Source of the DNA: JAVKLU01 sp031538895
GTDB taxonomy: Bacteria; Pseudomonadota; Gammaproteobacteria; Burkholderiales; Burkholderiaceae
Assembly (NCBI GenBank): GCA_031538895.1
Contig: JAVKLU010000030.1
Span: 1-22,260, forward strand
Direction: 5' to 3'
DNA length: 22,260 nucleotides
The position numbers and the translations under genes were made by a program. Below are positions 6,327-13,419 of this stretch, piece by piece (positions within the stretch are counted from its first letter, which is position 1; each line of letters starts with the position of its first letter). The notes under the pieces were generated by a model. The model searched no databases and was not told the DNA's origin. It saw nothing but the letters and a program-made list of their open reading frames with translations.

Positions 6327-6866
6327 ATGGCTCGGTTACAAACCTTATATAAAGAAAAGATCGTCGCAGACTTAACCCAAAAATTTGGTTATACGTCAGC
6401 GATGGAAGTCCCGCGATTATTAAAAATCACCTTGAACATGGGCTTGTCTGAAGCCGTCGCAGATAAAAAAATTATTGAGCATGCGGTAGGCGATTTAACC
6501 AAAATTGCAGGTCAAAAACCTGTTGTGACAAAGTCGCGCAAAGCGATCGCTGGCTTCAAAATTCGTGAAGATTACCCGGTAGGTTGTATGGTGACTTTGC
6601 GCGGTGTGGCGATGTTTGAATTTTTAGATCGCTTGATTACTGTTGCATTCCCGCGGGTTCGCGACTTTCGTGGCGTTTCAGGACGCGCGTTTGATCGTCG
6701 TGGCAATTACAACATCGGGGTTAAAGAGCAAATTATTTTTCCTGAAATTGAATATGACAAGATTGATGTGTTGCGCGGCTTGAACATTAGCATCACCACG
6801 ACTGCTAAGACTGATGCAGAAGCAAAAGAATTATTGACAGCATTCAAGTTTCCATTCAGGAATTAA
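6327..6866 (+). CDS. rplE: 50S ribosomal protein L5
   Basis: L5 (179 residues) binds 5S rRNA in the central protuberance and contacts P-site tRNA. The open frame runs upstream to 6270, but the ATG at 6327, preceded by AAAAAAGGA, gives the standard start MARLQTLYKEKIVADL. Characteristic segments are PRLLKITLNMGLSEAVADKK, KSRKAIAGFKIREDYPVGC and RGVSGRAFDRRGNYNIGVKE. A 49-base A/T-rich gap, including T6A6 at 6898-6909, separates it from rpsN. Confidence 0.97.
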   Translation: MARLQTLYKEKIVADLTQKFGYTSAMEVPRLLKITLNMGLSEAVADKKIIEHAVGDLTKIAGQKPVVTKSRKAIAGFKIREDYPVGCMVTLRGVAMFEFLDRLITVAFPRVRDFRGVSGRAFDRRGNYNIGVKEQIIFPEIEYDKIDVLRGLNISITTTAKTDAEAKELLTAFKFPFRN

Positions 6867-6915
6867 TTCAAGGTCAAAATTATTGTTATTTCGTAAGTTT
6901 TTTAAAAAATAGTAT

Positions 6916-7221
6916 ATGGCAAAGTTATCTTTGATTAATCGCGAAGCAAAACGTGCTCGCTTGGTTAAGCAATTTTCTAAGAAGCGTGCAGATCTTAAAG
7001 AGATTATTAGTAATCAAGCTTTGACCGAAGATGATCGTTATGCGGCACGTTTGCGTTTGCAGGCTTTGCCGCGTAATGCAAATCCAACGCGCCAGCGTAA
7101 TCGTTGCGCTTTGACGGGTCGTCCTCGTGGCACGTTTAGAAAATTTGGCCTAGCGCGTAACAAATTGCGTGAGTTTGCGATGGCCGGTCAAATCCCGGGA
7201 ATCATTAAAGCCAGTTGGTAA
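6916..7221 (+). CDS. rpsN: 30S ribosomal protein S14 (zinc-independent form)
   Basis: S14 (101 residues) is a head protein of the small subunit. The length and the lack of paired CxxC motifs mark the long, zinc-free type. The C-terminal RQRNRCALTGRPRGTFRKFG and the end PGIIKASW are diagnostic. The ATG at 6916 is preceded only by A/T-rich sequence (TAAAAAATAGTAT); no Shine-Dalgarno is apparent. A gap of 101 bases follows before rpsH. Confidence 0.98.
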   Translation: MAKLSLINREAKRARLVKQFSKKRADLKEIISNQALTEDDRYAARLRLQALPRNANPTRQRNRCALTGRPRGTFRKFGLARNKLREFAMAGQIPGIIKASW

Positions 7222-7322
7222 TTTGTACTCACTGCTGTTTTAAGGCTTAAGTAGTCATTGAAGTTTGAGATGAAGTTTTTGGTTGTCCAGAGATTTTTTT
7301 AAGTACCTAAAAAGGAATATCT

Positions 7323-7715
7323 ATGTTAAGTGATCCGATAGCTGATATGTTGACGCGGATTAGAAATGCGCAAATGGTTGCTAAGCCGGACGTTGTAATG
7401 CCGGCTTCAAAATTTAAATTAGCTTTGGCGAATCTATTAAAAAACGAAGGTTACATAGAAGACGCGACAATTGTTGGCAGCAAAGAAAAGCCAGAATTGT
7501 CGATTACCCTGAAATACTACGCGGGTCGTCCAGTAATTGAAAAAATTGTTCGCGTTTCGCGCCCTGGATTGCGTGTTTATAAAGAAAAGTCGGCGATCCC
7601 GCAAACAGTGAATGGTTTAGGAATTACTGTAGTTTCTACATCTAAAGGAATTATGACTGATCGCGGTGCGCGTCGTGAAGGTTTGGGTGGCGAAGTGATT
7701 TGCTACGTCGCGTAA
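7323..7715 (+). CDS. rpsH: 30S ribosomal protein S8
   Basis: S8 (130 residues) binds the central domain of 16S rRNA and in E. coli represses spc-operon translation. SDPIADMLTRIRNAQMVAKP at the N terminus and GIMTDRGARREGLGGEVICY at the C terminus identify it; the latter carries the main RNA-binding residues. AAAAAGGA precedes the ATG at good spacing. The upstream gap (7222-7322) holds a weak A/T-only foldback (TTTTTA with TAAAAA) near this SD but no strong signal. Confidence 0.98.
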   Translation: MLSDPIADMLTRIRNAQMVAKPDVVMPASKFKLALANLLKNEGYIEDATIVGSKEKPELSITLKYYAGRPVIEKIVRVSRPGLRVYKEKSAIPQTVNGLGITVVSTSKGIMTDRGARREGLGGEVICYVA

Positions 7716-7739
7716 TCAATTTCATTGGAAAGGACTAAG

Positions 7740-8273
7740 ATGTCTCGAGTAGGAAAAATGCCAATTGCCGTACCTAAAGGGGCGGAAATTACTGTAAAAG
7801 GTACGGCCGTAACAGTTAAGGGCCCACTGGGTTCTTTAACCCAATTGTTCTCATCGGCTGTCGTGATTACGCAAGAGGGCGAAAGCTTGCATGTTCGCCC
7901 CTTAGATGACAGTCGTGCTGCTCGTGCCAATCATGGTACTGTTCGTGCGGTTTTGAACAACATGGTTAAAGGCGTTATATCAGGTTTTGAGAAAAAATTA
8001 ACTTTGGTGGGTGTGGGTTATCGTGCTCAAGCTCAAGGAGATAAGTTGAATTTATCGTTGGGGTTCTCGCATCCAGTCGTGCATCAAATGCCAGCGGGAA
8101 TTAAAGTTGAAACGCCAACGCAAAATGAGATCATTATTAAAGGCTCGGATCGCCAAAAAGTTGGCCAGGTTAGTGCTGAGATTCGTGCATACCGCCCTCC
8201 AGAGCCTTACAAGGGTAAAGGGGTTCGTTACTCAGACGAAGTAGTGATCATTAAAGAAACTAAGAAAAAATAA
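7740..8273 (+). CDS. rplF: 50S ribosomal protein L6
   Basis: L6 (177 residues, family length) lies near the factor-binding centre beside the sarcin-ricin loop. The frame continues 5 codons upstream, but the ATG at 7740 with GGAAAGGA before it gives the usual start MSRVGKMPIAVPKGAEI. Two tandem L6 domains are present, and the C-terminal signature IRAYRPPEPYKGKGVRYSDE is intact. A 46-base gap precedes rplR. Confidence 0.97.
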   Translation: MSRVGKMPIAVPKGAEITVKGTAVTVKGPLGSLTQLFSSAVVITQEGESLHVRPLDDSRAARANHGTVRAVLNNMVKGVISGFEKKLTLVGVGYRAQAQGDKLNLSLGFSHPVVHQMPAGIKVETPTQNEIIIKGSDRQKVGQVSAEIRAYRPPEPYKGKGVRYSDEVVIIKETKKK

Positions 8274-8319
8274 TCACAGTTAGGTGCACGCTATATCAAG
8301 TAGTTATTAATTTAAAGTC

Positions 8320-8679
8320 ATGGATAAAAAAATTTCGCGTATTCGCCGTTCATTAAGAACGCGTAGCAAGATTGCCGAGTTGAAGGTTAATCGTTTGTCG
8401 GTACACCGTACCAATTTGCATATTTACGCCAATATTCTTGCCCCAGATGCTAGTGTACTGGTGTCGGCCTCTACTTTGGAAAAAGAAGTTCGTACTCAGT
8501 TGGGTAAATCGGGTGCTGGTGCGACGACGGATGCGGCGACTTTGATCGGCAAACGATTGGCGGAAAAAGCATTGCAGGCGGGTTTAAAGGAAGTGGCTTT
8601 TGATCGTTCAGGTTTTCGTTATCACGGGCGGGTTAAAGCTTTGGCGGAAGCTGCACGTGAAGCAGGTTTACAGTTTTAA
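8320..8679 (+). CDS. rplR: 50S ribosomal protein L18
   Basis: L18 (119 residues) binds 5S rRNA together with L5. RLSVHRTNLHIYANILAPDA and AAREAGLQF at the end are typical. The ATG at 8320 has no clear Shine-Dalgarno (TTAATTTAAAGTC precedes it). The length fits the family closely. A 53-base gap leads to rpsE. Confidence 0.97.
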   Translation: MDKKISRIRRSLRTRSKIAELKVNRLSVHRTNLHIYANILAPDASVLVSASTLEKEVRTQLGKSGAGATTDAATLIGKRLAEKALQAGLKEVAFDRSGFRYHGRVKALAEAAREAGLQF

Positions 8680-8732
8680 GTAGAGGCTTCAGTTTAGTCC
8701 TCTCAAAAATTAGAATTTAACAGGAAATATAT

Positions 8733-9251
8733 ATGGCTAAGGCTCAGGCAAAACCTCAAGTTGAGGAAAAAGATGATGGTCTACGGGAAAAAATGATTGC
8801 GGTGAATCGAGTCACCAAAGTTGTTAAAGGGGGGCGGATTCTTGGTTTTGCGGTTCTGGCAGTAGTTGGTGATGGCGACGGTCGTATTGGTATGGGTAAG
8901 GGTAAGGCTAAGGAAGTTCCTGTTGCTGCTCAAAAAGCGATGGAAGAAGCGCGTCGCAAAATGTTTAAAGTGTCATTGAAAGACGGCGCGGTACAACATA
9001 CTTTGGTGGGCAAGCACGGCGCCTCAACAGTGATGATGTTGCCAGCAAAAGAGGGTACAGGTGTTATTGCGGGCGGTCCGATGCGGGCGATTTTTGAGGC
9101 GATTGGAATTACCAATATCGTAGCAAAATCACATGGTTCAACCAATCCATACAATATGGTTCGTGCTACGTTTAATGGCTTGCAAAGTATGTTGACCCCT
9201 GCTGAAATTGCAGCGAAACGGGGTAAGACAGTTGAAGAAATTTTGAACTAA
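8733..9251 (+). CDS. rpsE: 30S ribosomal protein S5
   Basis: S5 (172 residues) is a small-subunit protein at the mRNA entry region that affects decoding accuracy. The double-stranded-RNA-binding S5 domain (LREKMIAVNRVTKVVKGGRI, then GDGDGRIGMGKGKAKEVPVA) and the C-terminal S5 domain (GVIAGGPMRAIFEAIGITNI) are complete. CAGGAAA stands upstream of the ATG. Twelve of eighteen lysine codons are AAA. It is followed after 7 bases by rpmD. Confidence 0.98.
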   Translation: MAKAQAKPQVEEKDDGLREKMIAVNRVTKVVKGGRILGFAVLAVVGDGDGRIGMGKGKAKEVPVAAQKAMEEARRKMFKVSLKDGAVQHTLVGKHGASTVMMLPAKEGTGVIAGGPMRAIFEAIGITNIVAKSHGSTNPYNMVRATFNGLQSMLTPAEIAAKRGKTVEEILN

Positions 9252-9258
9252 TCAGATT

Positions 9259-9438
9259 ATGGCTAAAACAATTGTCGTTAAATTAAATCGCAGTGTTATC
9301 GGTTCTCCTGAAGCGCACCGAGCAACTGTGCGTGGTTTGGGTTTACGTCGAGTGAACTCTACTGCGGTATTGCAAGATACGCCGTCAGTTCGCGGCATGA
9401 TCAATAAAGTATCGTATTTGGTTGTTGTTCAACAATAA
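9259..9438 (+). CDS. rpmD: 50S ribosomal protein L30
   Basis: This short gene (59 residues) was translated by hand from the gap between rpsE and rplO. It starts MAKTIVVKLNRSVIGSPEAH, continues with RATVRGLGLRRVNSTAVLQD and ends in KVSYLVVVQQ, a standard L30 with the conserved GLGLRR turn. The ATG is 7 bases after the rpsE stop with only a weak purine stretch upstream, so coupling to rpsE is likely. Its position between rpsE and rplO is the conserved one. Confidence 0.97.
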   Translation: MAKTIVVKLNRSVIGSPEAHRATVRGLGLRRVNSTAVLQDTPSVRGMINKVSYLVVVQQ

Positions 9439-9474
9439 TCACGCTAGCTTAATTAGATTTTTCAAGGATACATA

Positions 9475-9942
9475 ATGAAACTCAACACAATCGCCCCTGC
9501 GTTTGGCGCCAAACATGCAAAACGCCGCGTAGCTCGAGGCATTGGCAGTGGTTTAGGAAAAACTGCTGGCCGTGGCCATAAAGGTCAAAAATCACGCTCA
9601 GGTGGTTTTCATAAAGTTGGTTTTGAGGGCGGTCAAATGCCTTTGCAGCGTCGTTTACCCAAGCGTGGTTTTGTCTCACATTTACATTCTGAAGAAATTC
9701 GTTTAAGTGATTTAAATGGCTTGCCGGTTAAGGAAGTCGATGTTTTGCTTCTGAAAAAATCAGGTTTAGTGTCTATTCATGCGGATAGCGTGAAAGTGGT
9801 TGCGACAGGCGCAATTGACAAAGCATTTGTATTGCATGGAATTCGCGCGACGGCTGCTGCGAAACTCGCAATTGAAGCTGCGGGTGGCAAAGTTGAACAA
9901 ATTGTCGAAGTTAAAGTTCGAAAATTGGCTAAAAAATCATAA
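9475..9942 (+). CDS. rplO: 50S ribosomal protein L15
   Basis: L15 (155 residues, about ten more than E. coli L15) is a late-binding large-subunit protein. The glycine- and arginine-rich N terminus GIGSGLGKTAGRGHKGQKSR is followed by FEGGQMPLQRRLPKRGF and a C-terminal domain ending in VKVRKLAKKS. The ATG at 9475 has AAGGA upstream. Forty-two bases separate it from secY, the usual partner. Confidence 0.98.
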   Translation: MKLNTIAPAFGAKHAKRRVARGIGSGLGKTAGRGHKGQKSRSGGFHKVGFEGGQMPLQRRLPKRGFVSHLHSEEIRLSDLNGLPVKEVDVLLLKKSGLVSIHADSVKVVATGAIDKAFVLHGIRATAAAKLAIEAAGGKVEQIVEVKVRKLAKKS

Positions 9943-9984
9943 GTAAGATCAACTGACAGAACTCTATATTTAAAGGCATATTTC

Positions 9985-11307
9985 GTGGCACAAGCATCCA
10001 AATCAAGTAACGCTAGTGGCTTTCCGTGGGGACGTTTATGGTTCCTAATTGGTGCGCTTGTGGTGTACCGTATTGGTGCGCATATTCCTGTCCCAGGAAT
10101 TGATCCCATCCAGCTTGAAACTTTGTTTCGTCAAAATAAAGATGGAATTTTGGGTTTGTTCAATATGTTTTCAGGTGGTGCGTTGTCGCGTTTTACCTTG
10201 TTTGCATTGGGAATCATGCCCTATATTTCGGCATCGATCATTATGCAGTTGCTGACGGTGGTATCTACATCTTTAGCGGCCTTGAAAAAAGAAGGAGAGT
10301 CAGGGCGTCACAAGATTACCCAATATACGCGTTATGCCACTTTGTTTTTGGCCTTGTTTCAAGCGATTGGGATCGTATTTGTTTTGGAGTCACAAAAAAA
10401 TCTGGTGATTGATCCGGGTTTGGCTTTTCGTTTTACCGCGACTTTATCGCTTGTGACGGGGACTTTGTTTTTGATGTGGTTGGGTGAGCAAATTACAGAG
10501 CGAGGCTTAGGTAATGGTATTTCAATGATTATTTTTGCGGGGATTGTTGCGGGTTTACCCAATGCTTTAGGCGGCTTGTTTGAGTTGACTCGTACTGGTG
10601 CGATGAGTGCGATTTCGGTGATTGTCATTTTCTTGATTGTTATCTTGGGAACTTTCTTGGTTGTCTTTATTGAGAGAGGCCAACGGAAAATATTAGTCAA
10701 CTATGCCAAACGTCAAGTTGGCAATCGGGTAATGTCGGGTCAAAGCACTCATTTACCCCTGAAATTGAATATGGCAGGTGTGATTCCCCCGATTTTTGCG
10801 TCATCAATTATTTTGTTTCCGGCAACGATTACCAGCTGGTTTTCGACAGGTGATAGTCAAAGTGGGTTTGTCGTATTTTTAAAAGATCTTGCTGCGTCGT
10901 TGGCACCAGGAGAGCCAATTCACGCCCTGCTGTATGGGAGCGCGATAGTGTTCTTCTGTTTCTTCTATACGGCCTTGGTATTTAACAGTCGTGAAACGGC
11001 TGACGGCTTAAAAAAATCGGCGGCGTTTATTCCTGGGATTCGTCCTGGCGACCAGACTGCTCGTTATATTGATCGCGTGTTAACGCGTTTGACTTTGGCG
11101 GGTGCGATTTATATTGTGATTGTGTGTTTGTTGCCTGAGTTCATGATTGCGCGTTGGAAGGTGCCATTCTATTTTGGCGGTACTTCTCTGCTAATTATTG
11201 TGGTAGTTACGATGGACTTCATGGCGCAAGTGCAGAATTATGTGGTGTCCAAACAATATGAGTCTTTGCTGCGTAAGGCAAATTTCAAAGGTGGTCTAAC
11301 TCGTTAA
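9985..11307 (+). CDS. secY: Protein translocase subunit SecY
   Basis: SecY (440 residues) is the central channel of the SecYEG translocon in the inner membrane, exporting unfolded proteins and inserting membrane proteins with SecA or the ribosome. About ten hydrophobic segments are visible, beginning with the first at about residues 17-35. The plug region (LGLFNMFSGGALSRF) and the large cytosolic loop (FIERGQRKILVNYAKRQVGN), which contacts SecA and ribosomes, are intact. The start is GTG at 9985 with AAAGG upstream; MAQASKSSNASGF begins a short cytosolic N terminus. The C-terminal loop and end (LLRKANFKGGLTR) are complete. Confidence 0.98.
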   Translation: MAQASKSSNASGFPWGRLWFLIGALVVYRIGAHIPVPGIDPIQLETLFRQNKDGILGLFNMFSGGALSRFTLFALGIMPYISASIIMQLLTVVSTSLAALKKEGESGRHKITQYTRYATLFLALFQAIGIVFVLESQKNLVIDPGLAFRFTATLSLVTGTLFLMWLGEQITERGLGNGISMIIFAGIVAGLPNALGGLFELTRTGAMSAISVIVIFLIVILGTFLVVFIERGQRKILVNYAKRQVGNRVMSGQSTHLPLKLNMAGVIPPIFASSIILFPATITSWFSTGDSQSGFVVFLKDLAASLAPGEPIHALLYGSAIVFFCFFYTALVFNSRETADGLKKSAAFIPGIRPGDQTARYIDRVLTRLTLAGAIYIVIVCLLPEFMIARWKVPFYFGGTSLLIIVVVTMDFMAQVQNYVVSKQYESLLRKANFKGGLTR

Positions 11308-11326
11308 ATGAGTTAAAAAATTATTA

Positions 11327-11551
11327 ATGGCTAAAGATAAAGACGACGTAATTCAAATGCAAGGAGAGATTCTGGAGAATCTTCCTAATGCGACATTTCG
11401 CGTCAAATTGGAAAACGATCACACGGTGCTTGGCCATATTTCAGGAAAGATGAGAATGCATTACATTCGTATTTTGCCTGGAGATAAAGTAACGGTAGAG
11501 CTGACCCCTTACGATTTATCGCGGGGGCGGATTATTTTTCGCGCTAAATAA
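11327..11551 (+). CDS. infA: Translation initiation factor IF-1
   Basis: IF-1 (74 residues) is a single OB-fold protein that binds the ribosomal A site during initiation. MQGEILENLPNATFRVKLEN, HISGKMRMHYIRILPGDKV and ELTPYDLSRGRIIFR cover the whole fold. The ATG at 11327 is 19 bases after secY with no Shine-Dalgarno (TTAAAAAATTATTA). Placement between secY and rpmJ is typical of betaproteobacteria and many other bacteria, but not of E. coli, where infA is elsewhere. Confidence 0.98.
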   Translation: MAKDKDDVIQMQGEILENLPNATFRVKLENDHTVLGHISGKMRMHYIRILPGDKVTVELTPYDLSRGRIIFRAK

Positions 11552-11621
11552 TTTTATTTGGTGCCTTGGGAACTGATAGTAATAAGTCATTATTTGTAGC
11601 ACTAGTTATTCGGAGAGTAAG

Positions 11622-11735
11622 ATGAAAGTACAAGCTTCAGTGAAAAAAATTTGTCGTAAATGTAAACTTATTCGACGACACGGTACCGTACGGGTAATTT
11701 GTACTGAAACTCGACATAAGCAACGTCAAGGTTAA
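11622..11735 (+). CDS. rpmJ: 50S ribosomal protein L36 (zinc-binding form)
   Basis: This 37-residue gene was translated by hand. It reads MKVQASVKKICRKCKLIRRH then GTVRVICTETRHKQRQG. The zinc ribbon is intact with Cys11, Cys14, Cys27 and His32, so this is the C+ type. CGGAGAG lies upstream of the ATG. It follows infA by 70 bases, an A/T-rich gap with a weak AATAA/TTATT foldback, and precedes rpsM by 19. L36 helps order 23S rRNA late in 50S assembly. Confidence 0.97.
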   Translation: MKVQASVKKICRKCKLIRRHGTVRVICTETRHKQRQG

Positions 11736-11754
11736 TTAATCCAAAGGAATTTTT

Positions 11755-12120
11755 ATGGCACGCATTTCTGGGGTCAATATCCCCAACCATCAACATGCAG
11801 TGATTGGACTGACTGCGGTATACGGTATTGGCCGTCCGCGCGCAGCAAAAATCTGTCAACAATGCACAATTGAACCCTCTAAGAAAATCAAGGATTTATC
11901 TGATGAAGAATTAGAAAAATTGCGTTTGGCGGTGTCTCAATTTACGGTTGAAGGCGATTTGCGTCGTGAAGTGTCAATCAGCATCAAACGTCTGATGGAT
12001 TTGGGTTGTTATCGCGGCACGCGCCACCGTAAAGGTTTGCCAGTTCGCGGACAGCGTACTCGTACCAATGCGCGGACTCGTAAGGGGCCACGTCGCGCAG
12101 CAGCTTCATTGAAAAAATAA
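11755..12120 (+). CDS. rpsM: 30S ribosomal protein S13
   Basis: S13 (121 residues) is in the head of the small subunit, pairs with S19 and contacts P-site tRNA. It begins MARISGVNIPNHQHAVIGLT, contains the YGIGRPRAAKIC helix-hairpin-helix-like region, and ends with the basic tail RTRTNARTRKGPRRAAASLK. AAAGGA precedes the ATG. In E. coli the S4 repressor site of the alpha operon lies at the rpsM start; I could not recognise one here, while a structured leader lies upstream of rpsD instead. Confidence 0.98.
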   Translation: MARISGVNIPNHQHAVIGLTAVYGIGRPRAAKICQQCTIEPSKKIKDLSDEELEKLRLAVSQFTVEGDLRREVSISIKRLMDLGCYRGTRHRKGLPVRGQRTRTNARTRKGPRRAAASLKK

Positions 12121-12159
12121 TTTTTAGTTATTAAGTCGTCACTATATTAGGTAATCTAC

Positions 12160-12561
12160 ATGGCTAAAGCTCCAGCATCTGCGAGTAAATCGGTTCGCAA
12201 AAAAGTTAAAAAAAACATTAGCGACGGGATCGCTCACGTTCATGCGTCGTTTAACAATACGATCATTACAATTACCGATCGTCAAGGTAATACTTTATCT
12301 TGGGCAACTTCCGGTGGTGCTGGGTTTAAAGGCTCGCGTAAATCAACACCGTTTGCAGCTCAGGTTGCGTCAGAGAGTGCAGGAAAAGCGGCACAGGAGT
12401 GCGGGATTAAAAATTTGGAAGTTCGGATTAGTGGCCCTGGACCAGGACGAGAATCTTCGGTTCGTGCACTGAATTCTTTGGGGATCAAGATTGCCGCAAT
12501 TCATGATGTGACGCCAATTCCACATAATGGTTGCCGTCCTCCAAAACGCCGTCGTATCTAA
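12160..12561 (+). CDS. rpsK: 30S ribosomal protein S11
   Basis: S11 (133 residues) lies in the platform of the small subunit and contacts the E-site mRNA region. HASFNNTIITITDRQGNTLS, GGAGFKGSRKSTPFAAQVAS and the end VTPIPHNGCRPPKRRRI are diagnostic. A 39-base gap after rpsM contains a weak AGG ahead of the ATG. A long 125-base gap with two hairpins separates it from rpsD. Confidence 0.98.
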   Translation: MAKAPASASKSVRKKVKKNISDGIAHVHASFNNTIITITDRQGNTLSWATSGGAGFKGSRKSTPFAAQVASESAGKAAQECGIKNLEVRISGPGPGRESSVRALNSLGIKIAAIHDVTPIPHNGCRPPKRRRI

Positions 12562-12590
12562 TTGTTGTTGTTTTATTTTGTAAGCCCACC

Positions 12591-12661
12591 GTTTGCGTTC
12601 AGTGTTTCTTAACTTGTCCGCAAACTTATCCATCGATAGTTATTTTTTACTATGGGATGGA
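12591..12661 (+). promoter_or_regulatory. Two-hairpin leader upstream of rpsD
   Basis: Hairpin A: GTTTGCG (12591-12597) pairs perfectly with CGCAAAC (12619-12625) across a 21-base loop. Hairpin B: TCCATC (12629-12634) pairs with GATGGA (12656-12661) and, past a small internal loop, ATAGT (12636-12640) pairs with ACTAT (12649-12653) around an 8-base U-rich loop. B ends 25 bases before the GTG of rpsD. S4 is a known translational repressor of its own mRNA in several bacteria, so an S4-binding leader is a reasonable guess, but homology to a known leader was not shown. Confidence 0.5.
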
Positions 12662-12686
12662 CTAATTCAATCGAAAGGAACTATTC

Positions 12687-13310
12687 GTGGCTCGTCTATT
12701 AGGCCCTAAGGCTAAACTTTCCCGTCGTGAGGGAATTGATTTATTTCTAAAAAGTGCACGTCGCACTCTCGAATCAAAATGTAAATTAGAGTCACGTCCA
12801 GGCCAGCATGGCCATGCCCCAAATAATCGTCGTTCAGATTTTGGGACACAGTTACGTGAAAAGCAAAAAGTTAAAGTGATGTACGGTGTTTTAGAGCGTC
12901 AGTTCCGTCGTTATTTTGCTGAAGCAGACCGTCGTCGCGGTAACACGGGCGAATTATTGTTGTCTTTATTGGAGTCACGTTTAGATAACGTCGTCTATCG
13001 CATGGGCTTTGGCTCAACGCGTGCTGAAGCGCGACAAATCGTTGGTCATAAAGCGATTATGGTGAACGGCAAAACCGTGAACATTCCATCGTACTCAGTT
13101 AAACCGGGTGATGTAGTGGCGATTCGTGAAAAAGCCAAAAAACAAACGCGTATTGCTGAGGCAATGGCGCTTGCGCAAAGCATTGGTTTGCCAGCGTGGG
13201 TGACCGTAAATAATGAAAAAATGGAAGGCGTTTTTAAAGCCTTGCCAGATCGTTCAGATTTTGCTAACGACATTAATGAATCTCTCATCATTGAGTTGTA
13301 TTCACGTTAA
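12687..13310 (+). CDS. rpsD: 30S ribosomal protein S4
   Basis: S4 (207 residues) nucleates assembly of the 16S rRNA 5' domain and affects decoding fidelity. The N-terminal region has a single cysteine and no zinc motif (C- type). The S4 RNA-binding domain is at about residues 97-160 (LESRLDNVVYRMGFGSTRAE then ARQIVGHKAIMVNGKTVNIP). The start is GTG at 12687 with GAAAGGA upstream. It ends just before the degenerate tandem repeats that fill part of the gap to rpoA. Confidence 0.98.
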   Translation: MARLLGPKAKLSRREGIDLFLKSARRTLESKCKLESRPGQHGHAPNNRRSDFGTQLREKQKVKVMYGVLERQFRRYFAEADRRRGNTGELLLSLLESRLDNVVYRMGFGSTRAEARQIVGHKAIMVNGKTVNIPSYSVKPGDVVAIREKAKKQTRIAEAMALAQSIGLPAWVTVNNEKMEGVFKALPDRSDFANDINESLIIELYSR

Positions 13311-13325
13311 TATTAGTCGTTAATA

Positions 13326-13367
13326 GGTCGACGTTAATCAGTCGTCGTTGATGAGTTGTCGGTAATT
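13326..13367 (+). repeat. Three degenerate 14-base tandem repeats before rpoA
   Basis: Consecutive units are GGTCGACGTTAATC (13326-13339), AGTCGTCGTTGATG (13340-13353) and AGTTGTCGGTAATT (13354-13367). A shorter related unit, AGTCGTTAATA, precedes them at 13315-13325, close after the rpsD stop. They are followed by GTGTAAC twice (13368-13374 and 13386-13392). Together they occupy most of the 109-base rpsD-rpoA gap. No function is known to me. Confidence 0.55.
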
Positions 13368-13419
13368 GTGTAACTCGCCTTATCGGTGTAACGAGCTGAG
13401 GGCGCTAAAAAAGGAAATC

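Noticed and set aside
6898..6909. T6A6 palindrome before rpsN as a terminator
   Set aside because: The stem would be A/T only with no loop and no following T-run; it lies within a continuous operon.
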